From the NCBI GenBank assembly GCA_034359265.1, contig CP136896.1, positions 36,074,001 through 36,138,000 of the forward strand: a DNA stretch of 64,000 bases, written 5' to 3'. Numbering within the stretch: position 1 is the first letter of the stretch; every line of letters begins with the position of its first letter. Below are positions 10,319-24,100 of this stretch, one piece after another. Made by a program: the position numbers and the translations under genes. The notes beneath the pieces are model-generated. The model had not been told where the DNA came from and searched no databases. It saw only the letters and a list, made by a program, of their open reading frames with translations. This DNA comes from Canna indica (taxonomy: Eukaryota; Streptophyta; Magnoliopsida; Zingiberales; Cannaceae).

Positions 10319-11126
10319 GTGAATGTTCTGGAGTCGCTCGGGACTCAGATTACATGGCGTTTCGAGCCGATACCCCGAAGTTCAATCAGTCTGCTTCGTT
10401 CAAGATTCTATTCGAAAAATAGTGCAATTCTGTGCATTAGTCTGTCGAGAATAACTCGATTAACAACTTCTCCCATCGCAGTGAATGTTCTGGAGTCGCT
10501 CGGTACTCAGATTACTGGGCGTTTCGAGCCGATACCTCGAATTTCAATCAGTCGGCTTCGTTCAAGATTCTATTCGAAAAATCGTGCAATTCTGTGCATT
10601 AGTCTATCAAAAATAACTCGATTAACAACTTCTCCCATCGCAGTGAATGTTCTGGAGTCGCTCGGTACTCAGATTACTGGGCGTTTCGAGCTGATACCCC
10701 GAAGTTCAATCAGTCGGCATCGTTCAAGATCTATTCGAAAAATCATGCAATTGTTTGCATTAGTCTGTCAAAAATAACTCGATTAACAACTTCTCCCATC
10801 ACAGTGAATGTTCTGGAGTCGCTCGGGACTCAGATTACAGGGCGTTTCGAGCCGATACCCCGAAGTTCAATCAGTCTGCTTCGTTCAAGATTCTATTCGA
10901 AAAATAGTGCAATTCTGTGCATTAGTCTGTCGAGAATAACTCGATTAACAACTTCTCCCATCGCAGTGAATGTTGTGGAGTCGCTCGGTACGCAGATTAC
11001 TGGGCGTTTCGAGCCGATACCCCAAAGTTCAATCAATCGGCCTCGTTCAAAATCAATTCAAAAAATCGTGCAATTCTTTGCATTAGTCTGTCAAAAATAA
11101 CTCGATGAACAACTTCTCCCATCACA
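10319..11126 (+). repeat. 1776 bp HOR, partial copy 3 (first 5 monomers)
   Basis: Positions 1 to 5 of the 11-mer (A, A', B, A, C; 808 bp) are present, then the order changes at 11127 to a B monomer with gggacttagatt. A small local change, attaatatcttctccc, is seen just before the copy near 10297. The tail of the last monomer has attcaaaaaatcg instead of attcgaaaaatcg. Confidence 0.88.
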
Positions 11127-14100
11127 GTGAATGTTCTGGAGTCGCTCGGGACTTAGATTACAGGGCGTTTCGAGCCGATACCCCGAAGTTCAATCAGTCG
11201 GCATCGTTCAAGATCTATTCGAAAAATCATGCAATTCTTTGCATTAGTCTATCAAAAATAACTCGATTAACAACTTCTCCCATCACAGTGAATGTTTTGG
11301 AGTCGCTCGGGACTCAGATTACAGGGCGTTTCGAGCCGATACCCCGAAGTTCAATCAGTCTGCTTCGTTCAAGATTCGATTCGAAAAATAGTGCAATTCT
11401 GTGCATTAGTCTGTCAAGAATAACTCGATTAACAACTTCTCCCATCGCAGTGAATGTTCTGGAGTCGCTCGGTACTCAGATTTCTGGGCATTTCAATCCG
11501 ATACCCCGAAGTTCAATCAGTCGGCCTCGTTTAAAATCAATTCGAAAAATCGTGCAATTCTTTGCATTAGTCTGTCAAAAATAACTCGATTAACAACTTC
11601 TCCCATCACAGTGGATGTTCTGGAGTCGCTCGGGACTAAGATTACAGTGCGTTTCGAGCCGATACCCCGAAGTTCAATCAGTCGGCATCGTTCAAGATCT
11701 ATTCGAAAAAGCATGCAATTCTTTGCATTAGTCTGTCAAAAATAACTCGATTAACAACTTCTCCCATCACAGTGAATCTTCTGGAGTCGCTCGGGACTCT
11801 GATTACAGGGCGTTTCGAGCCGATACCCCAAAGTTCAATCAGTCTGCTTCGATCAAGATTCTATTCGAAAAATAGTGCAATTCTGTGCATTAGTCTGTCG
11901 AGAATAACTCGATTAACAACTTCTCCCATCACAGTGAATGTTCTGAAGTCGCTCGGTACTCAGATTACTGGGCGTTTCGAGCCGATACCCCGAAGTTCAA
12001 TCAGTCGGCCTCGTTCAAAATCAATTCGAAAAATCGTGCAATTCTTTGCATTAGTCTATCAAAAATAACTCGATTAACAACTTCTCCCATCACAGTGAAT
12101 GTTCTGGAGTCGCCCGGGACTCAGATTACAGGGCGTTTCGAGCCGATACCCCGAAGTTCAATTAGTCGGCATCGTTCAAGATCTATTCGAAAAAGCATGC
12201 AATTCCTTGCATTAGTCTGTCAAAAATAACTCGATTAACAACTTCTCCCATCACAGTGAATGTTCTGGAGTCGCTCGGGACTCAGATTACATGGCGTTTC
12301 GAGCCGATACCCCGAAGTTCAATCAGTCTGCTTCGTTCAAGATTCTATTCGAAAAATAGTGCAATTCTGTGCATTAGTCTGTCGAGAATAACTCGATTAA
12401 CAACTTCTCCCATCGCAGTGAATGTTCTGGAGTCGCTCGGTACTCAGATTACTGGGCGTTTCGAGCCGATACCTCGAATTTCAATCAGTCGGCTTCGTTC
12501 AAGATTCTATTCGAAAAATCGTGCAATTCTGTGCATTAGTCTGTCAAAAATAACTCGATTAACAACTTCTCCCATCGCAGTGAATGTTCTGGAGTCGCTC
12601 GGTACTCAGATTACTGGGCGTTTCGAGCTGATACCCCGAAGTTCAATCAGTCGGCATCGTTCAAGATCTATTCGAAAAATCATGCAATTCTTTGCATTAG
12701 TCTGTCAAAAATAACTCGATTAACAACTTCTCCCATCACAGTGAATGTTCTGGAGTCGCTCGGGACTCAGATTACAGGGCGTTTCGAGCCGATACCCCGA
12801 AGTTCAATCAGTCTGCTTCGTTCAAGATTCTATTCGAAAAATAGTGCAATTCTGTGCATTAGTCTGTCGAGAATAACTCGATTAACAACTTCTCCCATCA
12901 CAGTGAATGTTCTGAAGTCGCTCGGTACTCAGATTACTGGGCGTTTCGAGCCGATACCCCGAAGTTCAATCAGTCGGCCTCGTTCAAAATCAATTCGAAA
13001 AATCGTGCAATTCTTTGCATTAGTTTGTCAAAAATAACTCGATTAACAACTTCTCCCATCACAGTGAATGTTCTGGAGTCGCTCGGGACTCAGATTACAG
13101 GGCGTTTCGAGCCGATACCCCGAAGTTTAATCAGTCGGCATCGTTCAAGATCTATTCGAAAAATCATGCAATTCTTTGCATTAGTCTGTCAAAAATAACT
13201 CGATTAACAACTTCTCCCATCATAGTTAATGTTCTAGAGTCGCTCGGGACTCAGATTACAGGTCGTTCCGAGCCGATACCCCGAAGTTCAATCAGTTGGC
13301 TTCGTTCAGGATTCTATTCGAAAAATCGTGCAATTCTGTGCATTAGTCTGTCAAAAATAACTCGATTAACAACTTCTCCCATCGCAGTGAATGTTCTGGA
13401 GTCGCTCGGTACTCAGATTACTGGGCGTTTCGAGCTGATACACCGAAGTTCAATCAGTCGGCATCGTTCAAGATCTATTAGAAAAATCATGCAATTCTTT
13501 GCATTAGTCTGTCAAAAATAACTCGATTAACAACTTCTCCCATCACAGTGAATGTTCTGGAGTCGCTCGGGACTCAGATTACTGGGCGTTTCGAGCCGAT
13601 ACCCCGAAGTTCAATCAGTCTGCTTCGTTCAAGATTCTATTCGAAAAATAGTGCAATTCTGTGCATTAGTCTGTCGAGAATAACTCGATTAACAACTTCT
13701 CCCATCGCAGTGAATGTTCTGGAGTCGCTCGGTACTCAGATTACTGGGCGTTTCAAGCCGATACCCCGAAGTTCAATCAGTCGGCTTCGTTCAAAATCAA
13801 TTCGAAAAATCATGCAATTATGTGCATTAGTCTGTCAAAAATAACTCGATTAACAACTTCTCCCATCGCAGTGAATGTTCTGGAGTCGCTCGGTACTCAG
13901 ATTACTGGGCGTTTCGAGCTGATACCCCGAAGTTCAATCAGTCGGCATCGTTCAAGATTGATTAGAAAAATAATGCAATTCTTTGCATTAGTCTGTCAAA
14001 AATAACTCGATTAACAACTTCTCCCATCACAGTGAATGTTCTGGAGTCGCTCGGGAATCAGATTACAGGGCGTTTCGAGCCGATACCCCGAAGTTCAATC

Positions 14101-15161
14101 AGTCTGCTTCGTTCAAGATTCTATTCAAAAAATAGTGCAATTCTGTGCATTAGTCTGTCGAGAATAACTCGATTAACAACTTCTCCCATCGCAGTGAATG
14201 TTCTGGAGTCGCTCGGTACTCAGATTACTGGGCGTTTCGAGCCGATACCCCGAAGTTCAATCAGTCGGCTTCGTTCAAAATCAATTCGAAAAATAATGCA
14301 ATTATGTGCATTAGTCTGTCAAAAATAACTCGATTAACAACTTCTCCCATCGCAGTGAATGTTCTGGAGTCGCTCGGTACTCAGATTACTGGGCGTTTCG
14401 AGCTGATACCCCGAAGTTCAATCAGTCGACATCGTTCAAGATCTATTCGAAAAATCATGCAATTCTTTGCATTAGTCTGTCAAAAATAACTCGATTAACA
14501 ACTTCTCCCATCACAGTGAATGTTCTGGAGTCGCTCGGTACTCAGATTACTGGGCATTTCGAGCCGATACCTCGAATTTCAATCAGTCGGCTTCGTTCAA
14601 GATTCTATTCGAAAAATCGTGCAATTCTGTGCATTAGTCTGTCAAAAATAACTCGATTAACAACTTCTCCCATCGCAGTGAATGTTCTGGAGTCGCTCGG
14701 TACTCAGATTACTGGGCGTTTCGAGCTGATACCCCGAAGTTCAATCAGTCGGCATCGTTCAAGATCTATTCGAAAAATCATGCAATTCTTTGCATTAGTC
14801 TGTCAAAAATAACTCGATTAACAACTTCTCCCATCACAGTGAATGTTCTGGAGTCGCTCGGGACTCAGATTACAGGGCGTTTCGAGCCGATACCCCGAAG
14901 TTCAATCAGTCTGCTTCGTTCAAGATTCTATTCGAAAAATAGTGCAATTCTGAGCATTAGTCTGTCGAGAATAACTCGATTAACAACTTCTCCCATCGCA
15001 GTGAATGTTGTGGAGTCGCTCGGTACGCAGATTGCTGGGCGTTTCGAGCCGATACCCCAAAGTTCAATCAATCGGCCTCGTTCAAAATCAATTCGAAAAA
15101 TCATGCAATTCTTTGCATTAGTCTGTCAAAAATAACTCGATTAACAACTTCTCCCATCACA
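11127..15161 (+). repeat. 4035 bp HOR of 25 monomers, copy 1
   Basis: Twenty-five monomers (10 of 162 bp and 15 of 161 bp). Order: B, A-C-B, A-C-B, A-A'-B, A-C-B, A'-B, A-C'-B, A-C'-B, A'-B, A-C. Landmarks are the A monomer with gattcgattcg (11288), the A monomer with gtgaatcttctgg (11772), the B monomer with gcccgggac (12095), the A' monomer with catagttaatg (13225) and the first C' monomers of the window (13710, 14194). It joins left-type monomers to right-type ones. Confidence 0.88.
13710..13870 (+). repeat. First C' monomer (161 bp)
   Basis: Diagnostic bases: gtttcaagccg, cggcttcg, ttcaaaatc, aaaaatcatgc and aattatgtgcattag. This is the first monomer of the window with attatgtgc. From here to the right end it becomes the dominant middle member of the A-C'-B trimer. 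Confidence 0.88.
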
Positions 15162-18100
15162 GTGAATGTTCTGGAGTCGCTCGGGACTCAGATTACAGGG
15201 CGTTTCGAGCCGATACCCCGAAGTTCAATCAGTCGGCATCGTTCAAGATCTATTCGAAAAATCATGCAATTCTTTGCATTAGTCTATCAAAAATAACTCG
15301 ATTAACAACTTCTCCCATCACAGTGAATGTTCTGGAGTCGCTCGGGACTCTGATTACAGGGCGTTTCGAGCCGATACCCCGAAGTTCAATCAGTCTGCTT
15401 CGTTCAAGATTCGATTCGAAAAATAGTGCAATTCTGTGCATTAGTCTGTCAAGAATAACTCGATTAACAACTTCTCCCATCGCAGTGAATGTTCTGGAGT
15501 CGCTCGGTACTCAGATTTCTGGGCATTTCGAGCCGATACCCCGAAGTTCAATCAGTCGGCCTCGTTCAAAATCAATTTGAAAAATCGTGCAATTCTTTGC
15601 ATTAGTCTGTCAAAAATAACTCGATTAACAACTTCTCCCATCACAGTGAATGTTCTGGAGTCGCTCGGGACTAAGATTACAGTGCGTTTCGAGCCGATAC
15701 CCCGAAGTTCAATCAGTCGGCATCGTTCAAGATCTATTCGAAAAAGCATGCAATTCTTTGCATTAGTCTGTCAAAAATAACTCGATTAACAACTTCTCCC
15801 ATCACAGTGAATCTTCTGGAGTCGCTCGGGACTCTGATTACAGGGCGTTTCGAGCCGATACCCCGAAGTTCAATCAGTCTGCTTCGATCAAGATTCTATT
15901 CGAAAAATAGTGCAATTCTGTGCATTAGTCTGTCGAGAATAACTCGATTAACAACTTCTCCCATCACAGTGAATGTTCTGAAGTCGCTCGGTACTCAGAT
16001 TACTGGGCGTTTCGAGCCGATACCCCGAAGTTCAATCAGTCGGCCTCGTTCAAAATCAATTCGAAAAATCGTGCAATTCTTTGCATTAGTCTATCAAAAT
16101 TAACTCGATTAACAACTTCTCCCATCACAGTGAATGTTCTGGAGTCGCCCGGGACTCAGATTACAGGGCGTTTCAAGCCGATACCCCGAAGTTCAATTAG
16201 TCGGCATCGTTCAAGATCTATTCGAAAAAGCATGCAATTCTTTGCATTAGTCTGTCAAAAATAACTCGATTAACAACTTCTCCCATCACAGTGAATGTTC
16301 TGGAGTCGCTCGGGACTCAGATTACATGGCGTTTCGAGCCGATACCCCGAAGTTCAATCAGTCTGCTTCGTTCAAGATTCTATTCGAAAAATAGTGCAAT
16401 TCTGTGCATTAGTCTGTCGAGAATAACTCGATTAACAACTTCTCCCATCGCAGTGAATGTTCTGGAGTCGCTCGGTACTCAGATTACTGGGCGTTTCGAG
16501 CCGATACCTCGAATTTCAATCAGTCGGCTTCGTTCAAGATTCTATTCGAAAAATCGTGCAATTCTGTGCATTAGTCTGTCAAAAATAACTCGATTAACAA
16601 CTTCTCCCATCGCAGTGAATGTTCTGGAGTCGCTCGGTACTCAGATTACTGGGCGTTTCGAGCTGATACCCCGAAGTTCAATCAGTCGGCATCGTTCAAG
16701 ATCTATTCGAAAAATCATGCAATTCTTTGCATTAGTCTGTCAAAAATAACTCGATTAACAACTTCTCCCATCACAGTGAATGTTCTGGAGTCGCTCGGGA
16801 CTCAGATTACAGGGCGTTTCGAGCCGATACCCCGAAGTTCAATCAGTCTGCTTCGTTCAAGATTCTATTCGAAAAATAGTGCAATTCTGTGCATTAGTCT
16901 GTCGAGAATAACTCGATTAACAACTTCTCCCATCGCAGTGAATGTTGTGGAGTCGCTCGGTACGCAGATTACTGGGCGTTTCAAGCCGATACCCCAAAGT
17001 TCAATCAATCGGCCTCGTTCAAAATCAATTCGAAAAATCGTGCAATTCTTTGCATTAGTTTGTCAAAAATAACTCGATTAACAACTTCTCCCATCACAGT
17101 GAATGTTCTGGAGTCGCTCGGGACTCAGATTACAGGGCGTTTCGAGCCGATACCCCGAAGTTTAATCAGTCGGCATCGTTCAAGATCTATTCGAAAAATC
17201 ATGCAATTCTTTGCATTAGTCTGTCAAAAATAACTCGATTAACAACTTCTCCCATCATAGTTAATGTTCTAGAGTCGCTCGGGACTCAGATTACAGGTCG
17301 TTCCGAGCCGATACCCCGAAGTTCAATCAGTTGGCTTCGTTCAGGATTCTATTCGAAAAATCGTGCAATTCTGTGCATTAGTCTGTCAAAAATAACTCGA
17401 TTAACAACTTCTCCCATCGCAGTGAATGTTCTGGAGTCGCTCGGTACTCAGATTACTGGGCGTTTCGAGCTGATACACCGAAGTTCAATCAGTCGGCATC
17501 GTTCAAGATCTATTAGAAAAATCATGCAATTCTTTGCATTAGTCTGTCAAAAATAACTCGATTAACAACTTCTCCCATCACAGTGAATGTTCTGGAGTCG
17601 CTCGGGACTCAGATTACTGGGCGTTTCGAGCCGATACCCCGAAGTTCAATCAGTCTGCTTCGTTCAAGATTCTATTCGAAAAATAGTGCAATTCTGTGCA
17701 TTAGTCTGTCGAGAATAACTCGATTAACAACTTCTCCCATCGCAGTGAATGTTCTGGAGTCGCTCGGTACTCAGATTACTGGGCGTTTCAAGCCGATACC
17801 CCGAAGTTCAATCAGTCGGCTTCGTTCAAAATCAATTCGAAAAATCATGCAATTATGTGCATTAGTCTGTCAAAAATAACTCGATTAACAACTTCTCCCA
17901 TCGCAGTGAATGTTCTGGAGTCGCTCGGTACTCAGATTACTGGGCGTTTCGAGCTGATACCCCGAAGTTCAATCAGTCGGCATCGTTCAAGATTGATTAG
18001 AAAAATAATGCAATTCTTTGCATTAGTCTGTCAAAAATAACTCGATTAACAACTTCTCCCATCACAGTGAATGTTCTGGAGTCGCTCGGGAATCAGATTA

Positions 18101-19035
18101 CAGGGCGTTTCGAGCCGATACCCCGAAGTTCAATCAGTCTGCTTCGTTCAAGATTCTATTCAAAAAATAGTGCAATTCTGTGCATTAGTCTGTCGAGAAT
18201 AACTCGATTAACAACTTCTCCCATCGCAGTGAATGTTCTGGAGTCGCTCGGTACTCAGATTACTGGGCGTTTCGAGCCGATACCCCGAAGTTCAATCAGT
18301 CGGCTTCGTTCAAAATCAATTCGAAAAATAATGCAATTATGTGCATTAGTCTGTCAAAAATAACTCGATTAACAACTTCTCCCATCGCAGTGAATGTTCT
18401 GGAGTCGCTCGGTACTCAGATTACTGGGCGTTTCGAGCTGATACCCCGAAGTTCAATCAGTCGACATCGTTCAAGATCTATTCGAAAAATCATGCAATTC
18501 TTTGCATTAGTCTGTCAAAAATAACTCGATTAACAACTTCTCCCATCACAGTGTATGTTCTGGAGTCGCTCGGTACTCAGATTACTGGGCGTTTCGAGCC
18601 GATACCTCGAATTTCAATCAGTCGGCTTCGTTCAAGATTCTATTCGAAAAATCGTGCAATTCTGTGCATTAGTCTGTCAAAAATAACTCGATTAACAACT
18701 TCTCCCATCGCAGTGAATGTTCTGGAGTCGCTCGGTACTCAGATTACTGGGCGTTTCGAGCTGATACCCCGAAGTTCAATCAGTCGGCATCGTTCAAGAT
18801 CTATTCGAAAAATCATGCAATTCTTTGCATTAGTCTGTCAAAAATAACTCGATTAACAACTTCTCCCATCACAGTGAATGTTCTGGAGTCGCTCGGGACT
18901 CAGATTACAGGGCGTTTCGAGCCGATACCCCGAAGTTCAATCAGTCTGCTTCGTTCAAGATTCTATTCGAAAAATAGTGCAATTCTGAGCATTAGTCTGT
19001 CGAGAATAACTCGATTAACAACTTCTCCCATCGCA
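15162..19035 (+). repeat. 4035 bp HOR, copy 2 (24 of 25 monomers)
   Basis: Markers recur at +4035: 11772 to 15807, 12256 to 16291, 13548 to 17583, 14032 to 18067, 14839 to 18874. The last monomer (C with gttgtggag) is missing and an A' monomer begins at 19036 instead. At 16938 a gttgtggag C monomer stands where copy 1 has a ctgaagtcg C monomer (12903), so the copies are not simple duplicates. Confidence 0.87.
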
Positions 19036-21133
19036 GTGAATGTTCTGGAGTCGCTCGGTACTCAGATTACTGGGCGTTTCGAGCCGATACCTCGAATTTC
19101 AATCAGTCGGCTTCGTTCAAGATTCTATTCGAAAAATCGTGCAATTCTGTGCATTAGTCTGTCAAAAATAACTCGATTAACAACTTCTCCCATCGCAGTG
19201 AATGTTCTGGAGTCGCTCGGTACTCAGATTACTGGGCGTTTCGAGCTGATACCCCGAAGTTCAATCAGTCGGCATCGTTCAAGATCTATTCGAAAAATCG
19301 TGCAATTCTGTGCATTAGTCTGTCAAAAATAACTCGATTAACAACTTCTCCCATCGCAGTGAATGTTCTGGAGTCGCTCGGTACTCAGATTACTGGGCGT
19401 TTCGAGCTGATACACCGAAGTTCAATCAGTCGGCATCGTTCAAGATCTATTAGAAAAATCATGCAATTCTTTGCATTAGTCTGTCAAAAATAACTCGATT
19501 AACAACTTCTCCCATCACAGTGAATGTTCTGGAGTCGCTCGGGACTCAGATTACTGGGCGTTTCGAGCCGATACCCCGAAGTTCAATCAGTCTGCTTCGT
19601 TCAAGATTCTATTCGAAAAATAGTGCAATTCTGTGCATTAGTCTGTCGAGAATAACTCGATTAACAACTTCTCCCATCGCAGTGAATGTTCTGGAGTCGC
19701 TCGGTACTCAGATTACTGGGCGTTTCAAGCCGATACCCCGAAGTTCAATCAGTCGGCTTCGTTCAAAATCAATTCGAAAAATCATGCAATTATGTGCATT
19801 AGTCTGTCAAAAATAACTCGATTAACAACTTCTCCCATCGCAGTGAATGTTCTGGAGTCGCTCGGTACTCAGATTACTGGGCGTTTCGAGCTGATACCCC
19901 GAAGTTCAATCAGTCGGCATCGTTCAAGATTGATTAGAAAAATAATGCAATTCTTTGCATTAGTCTGTCAAAAATAACTCGATTAACAACTTCTCCCATC
20001 ACAGTGAATGTTCTGGAGTCGCTCGGGAATCAGATTACAGGGCGTTTCGAGCCGATACCCCGAAGTTCAATCAGTCTGCTTCGTTCAAGATTCTATTCAA
20101 AAAATAGTGCAATTCTGTGCATTAGTCTGTCGAGAATAACTCGATTAACAACTTCTCCCATCGCAGTGAATGTTCTGGAGTCGCTCGGTACTCAGATTAC
20201 TGGGCGTTTCGAGCCGATACCCCGAAGTTCAATCAGTCGGCTTCGTTCAAAATCAATTCGAAAAATAATGCAATTATGTGCATTAGTCTGTCAAAAATAA
20301 CTCGATTAACAACTTCTCCCATCGCAGTGAATGTTCTGGAGTCGCTCGGTACTCAGATTACTGGGCGTTTCGAGCTGATACCCCGAAGTTCAATCAGTCG
20401 ACATCGTTCAAGATCTATTCGAAAAATCATGCAATTCTTTGCATTAGTCTGTCAAAAATAACTCGATTAACAACTTCTCCCATCACAGTGTATGTTCTGG
20501 AGTCGCTCGGTACTCAGATTACTGGGCGTTTCGAGCCGATACCTCGAATTTCAATCAGTCGGCTTCGTTCAAGATTCTATTCGAAAAATCGTGCAATTCT
20601 GTGCATTAGTCTGTCAAAAATAACTCGATTAACAACTTCTCCCATCGCAGTGAATGTTCTGGAGTCGCTCGGTACTCAGATTACTGGGCGTTTCGAGCTG
20701 ATACCCCGAAGTTCAATCAGTCGGCATCGTTCAAGATCTATTCGAAAAATCATGCAATTCTTTGCATTAGTCTGTCAAAAATAACTCGATTAACAACTTC
20801 TCCCATCACAGTGAATGTTCTGGAGTCGCTCGGGACTCAGATTACAGGGCGTTTCGAGCCGATACCCCGAAGTTCAATCAGTCTGCTTCGTTCAAGATTC
20901 TATTCGAAAAATAGTGCAATTCTGAGCATTAGTCTGTCGAGAATAACTCGATTAACAACTTCTCCCATCGCAGTGAATGTTGTGGAGTCGCTCGGTACGC
21001 AGATTGCTGGGCGTTTCGAGCCGATACCCCAAAGTTCAATCAATCGGCCTCGTTCAAAATCAATTCGAAAAATCATGCAATTCTTTGCATTATTCTTTAA
21101 AAAATAACTCGATTAACAACTTCTCCCATCACA
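19036..21133 (+). repeat. Local duplication inside the 25-mer series (13 monomers)
   Basis: From 19359 to 20972 the sequence repeats 17422-19035 at exactly +1937 (17583 to 19520, 18067 to 20004, 18551 to 20488, 18874 to 20811). Shared private variants include gtgtatgttctgg (18553 and 20490), gggaatcagatt and ctgagcatt. The first two monomers, 19036 (A') and 19198 (B/A' chimera), form the join. The last monomer (20973, C gttgtggag) is the one missing from the end of copy 2. Confidence 0.87.
19198..19358 (+). repeat. Chimeric monomer, B front and A' tail
   Basis: The front has gagctgatacc, ggcatcg and gatctattcg as in B; the tail has aaaaatcgtgcaattctgtgc as in A'. It sits exactly where the 1937 bp duplication begins, so it is the expected product of an unequal exchange between a B monomer (as at 18713) and an A' monomer (as at 17260). 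Confidence 0.85.
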
Positions 21134-24100
21134 GTGAATGTTCTGGAGTCGCTCGGGACTCAGATTACAGGGCGTTTCGAGCCGATACCCCGAAGTTCAA
21201 TCAGTCGGCATCGTTCAAGATCTATTCGAAAAATCATGCAATTCTTTGCATTAGTCTATCAAAAATAACTCGATTAACAACTTCTCCCATCACAGTGAAT
21301 GTTCTGGAGTCGCTCGGGACTCTAATTACAGGGCGTTTCGAGCCGATACCCCGAAGTTCAATCAGTCTGCTTCGTTCAAGATTCGATTCGAAAAATAGTG
21401 CAATTCTGTGCATTAGTCTGTCAAGAATAACTCGATTAACAACTTCTCCCATCGCAGTGAATGTTCTGGAGTCGCTCGGTACTCAGATTTCTGGGCATTT
21501 CGAGCCGATACCCCGAAGTTCAATCAGTCGGCCTCGTTCAAAATCAATTTGAAAAATCGTGCAATTCTTTGCATTAGTCTGTCAAAAATAACTCGATTAA
21601 CAACTTCTCCCATCACAGTGAATGTTCTGGAGTCGCTCGGGACTAAGATTACAGTGCGTTTCGAGCCGATACCCCGAAGTTCAATCAGTCGGCATCGTTC
21701 AAGATCTATTCGAAAAAGCATGCAATTCTTTGCATTAGTCTGTCAAAAATAACTCGATTAACAACTTCTCCCATCACAGTGAATCTTCTGGAGTCGCTCG
21801 GGACTCTGATTACAGGGCGTTTCGAGCCGATACCCCGAAGTTCAATCAGTCTGCTTCGATCAAGATTCTATTCGAAAAATAGTGCAATTCTGTGCATTAG
21901 TCTGTCGAGAATAACTCGATTAACAACTTCTCCCATCACAGTGAATGTTCTGAAGTCGCTCGGTACTCAGATTACTGGGCGTTTCGAGCCGATACCCCGA
22001 AGTTCAATCAGTCGGCCTCGTTCAAAATCAATTCGAAAAATCGTGCAATTCTTTGCATTAGTCTATCAAAAATAACTCGATTAATAACTTCTCCCATCAC
22101 AGTGAATGTTCTGGAGTCGCCCGGGACTCAGATTACAGGGCGTTTCGAGCCGATACCCCGAAGTTCAATTAGTCGGCATCGTTCAAGATCTATTCGAAAA
22201 AGCATGCAATTCTTTGCATTAGTCTGTCAAAAATAACTCGATTAACAACTTCTCCCATCACAGTGAATGTTCTGGAGTCGCTCGGGACTCAGATTACATG
22301 GCGTTTCGAGCCGATACCCCGAAGTTCAATCAGTCTGCTTCGTTCAAGATTCTATTCGAAAAATAGTGCAATTCTGTGCATTAGTCTGTCGAGAATAACT
22401 CGATTAACAACTTCTCCCATCGCAGTGAATGTTCTGGAGTCGCTCGGTACTCAGATTACTGGGCGTTTCGAGCCGATACCTCGAATTTCAATCAGTCGGC
22501 TTCGTTCAAGATTCTATTCGAAAAATCGTGCAATTCTGTGCATTAGTCTGTCAAAAATAACTCGATTAACAACTTCTCCCATCGCAGTGAATGTTCTGGA
22601 GTCGCTCGGTACTCAGATTACTGGGCGTTTCGAGCTGATACCCCGAAGTTCAATCAGTCGGCATCGTTCAAGATCTATTCGAAAAATCATGCAATTCTTT
22701 GCATTAGTCTGTCAAAAATAACTCGATTAACAACTTCTCCCATCACAGTGAATGTTCTGGAGTCGCTCGGGACTCAGATTACAGGGCGTTTCGAGCCGAT
22801 ACCCCGAAGTTCAATCAGTCTGCTTCGTTCAAGATTCTATTCGAAAAATAGTGCAATTCTGTGCATTAGTCTGTCGAGAATAACTCGATTAACAACTTCT
22901 CCCATCGCAGTGAATGTTGTGGAGTCGCTCGGTACGCAGATTACTGGGCGTTTCAAGACGATACCCCAAAGTTCAATCAATCGGCCTCGTTCAAAATCAA
23001 TTCGAAAAATCGTGCAATTCTTTGCATTAGTCTGTCAAAAATAACTCGATTAACAACTTCTCCCATCACAGTGAATGTTCTGAAGTCGCTCGGTACTCAG
23101 ATTACTGGGCGTTTCGAGCCGATACCCCGAAGTTCAATCAGTCGGCCTCGTTCAAAATCAATTCGAAAAATCGTGTAATTCTTTGCATTAGTTTGTCAAA
23201 AATAACTCGATTAACAACTTCTCCCATCACAGTGAATGTTCTGGAGTCGCTCGGGACTCAGATTACAGGGCGTTTCGAGCCGATACCCCGAAGTTTAATC
23301 AGTCGGCATCGTTCAAGATCTGTTCGAAAAATCATGCAATTCTTTGCATTAGTCTGTCAAAAATAACTCGATTAACAACTTCTCCCATCATAGTTAATGT
23401 TCTAGAGTCGCTCGGGACTAAGATTACAGGTCGTTCCGAGCCGATACCCCGAAGTTCAATCAGTTGGCTTCGTTCAGGATTCTATTCGAAAAATCGTGCA
23501 ATTCTGTGCATTAGTCTGTCAAAAATAACTCGATTAACAACTTCTCCCATCGCAGTGAATGTTCTGGAGTCGCTCGGTACTCAGATTACTGGGCGTTTCG
23601 AGCTGATACACCGAAGTTCAATCAATCGGCATCGTTCAAGATCTATTAGAAAAATCATGCAATTCTTTGCATTAGTCTGTCAAAAATAACTCGATTAACA
23701 ACTTCTCCCATCACAGTGAATGTTCTGGAGTCGCTCGGGACTCAGATTACTGGGCGTTTCGAGCCGATACCCCGAAGTTCAATCAGTCTGCTTCGTTCAA
23801 GATTCTATTCGAAAAATAGTGCAATTCTGTGCATTAGTCTGTCGAGAATAACTCGATTAACAACTTCTCCCATCGCAGTGAATGTTCTGGAGTCGCTCGG
23901 TACTCAGATTACTGGGCGTTTCAAGCCGATACCCCGAAGTTCAATCAGTCGGCTTCGTTCAAAATCAATTCGAAAAATCATGCAATTATGTGCATTAGTC
24001 TGTCAAAAATAACTCGATTAACAACTTCTCCCATCGCAGTGAATGTTCTGGAGTCGCTCGGTACTCAGATTACTGGGCGTTTCGAGCTGATACCCCGAAG

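Noticed and set aside
15262..15480. Minus-strand open frames of 65-72 codons
   Set aside because: They are the reverse complement of the same repeat and recur with it; no independent coding evidence.
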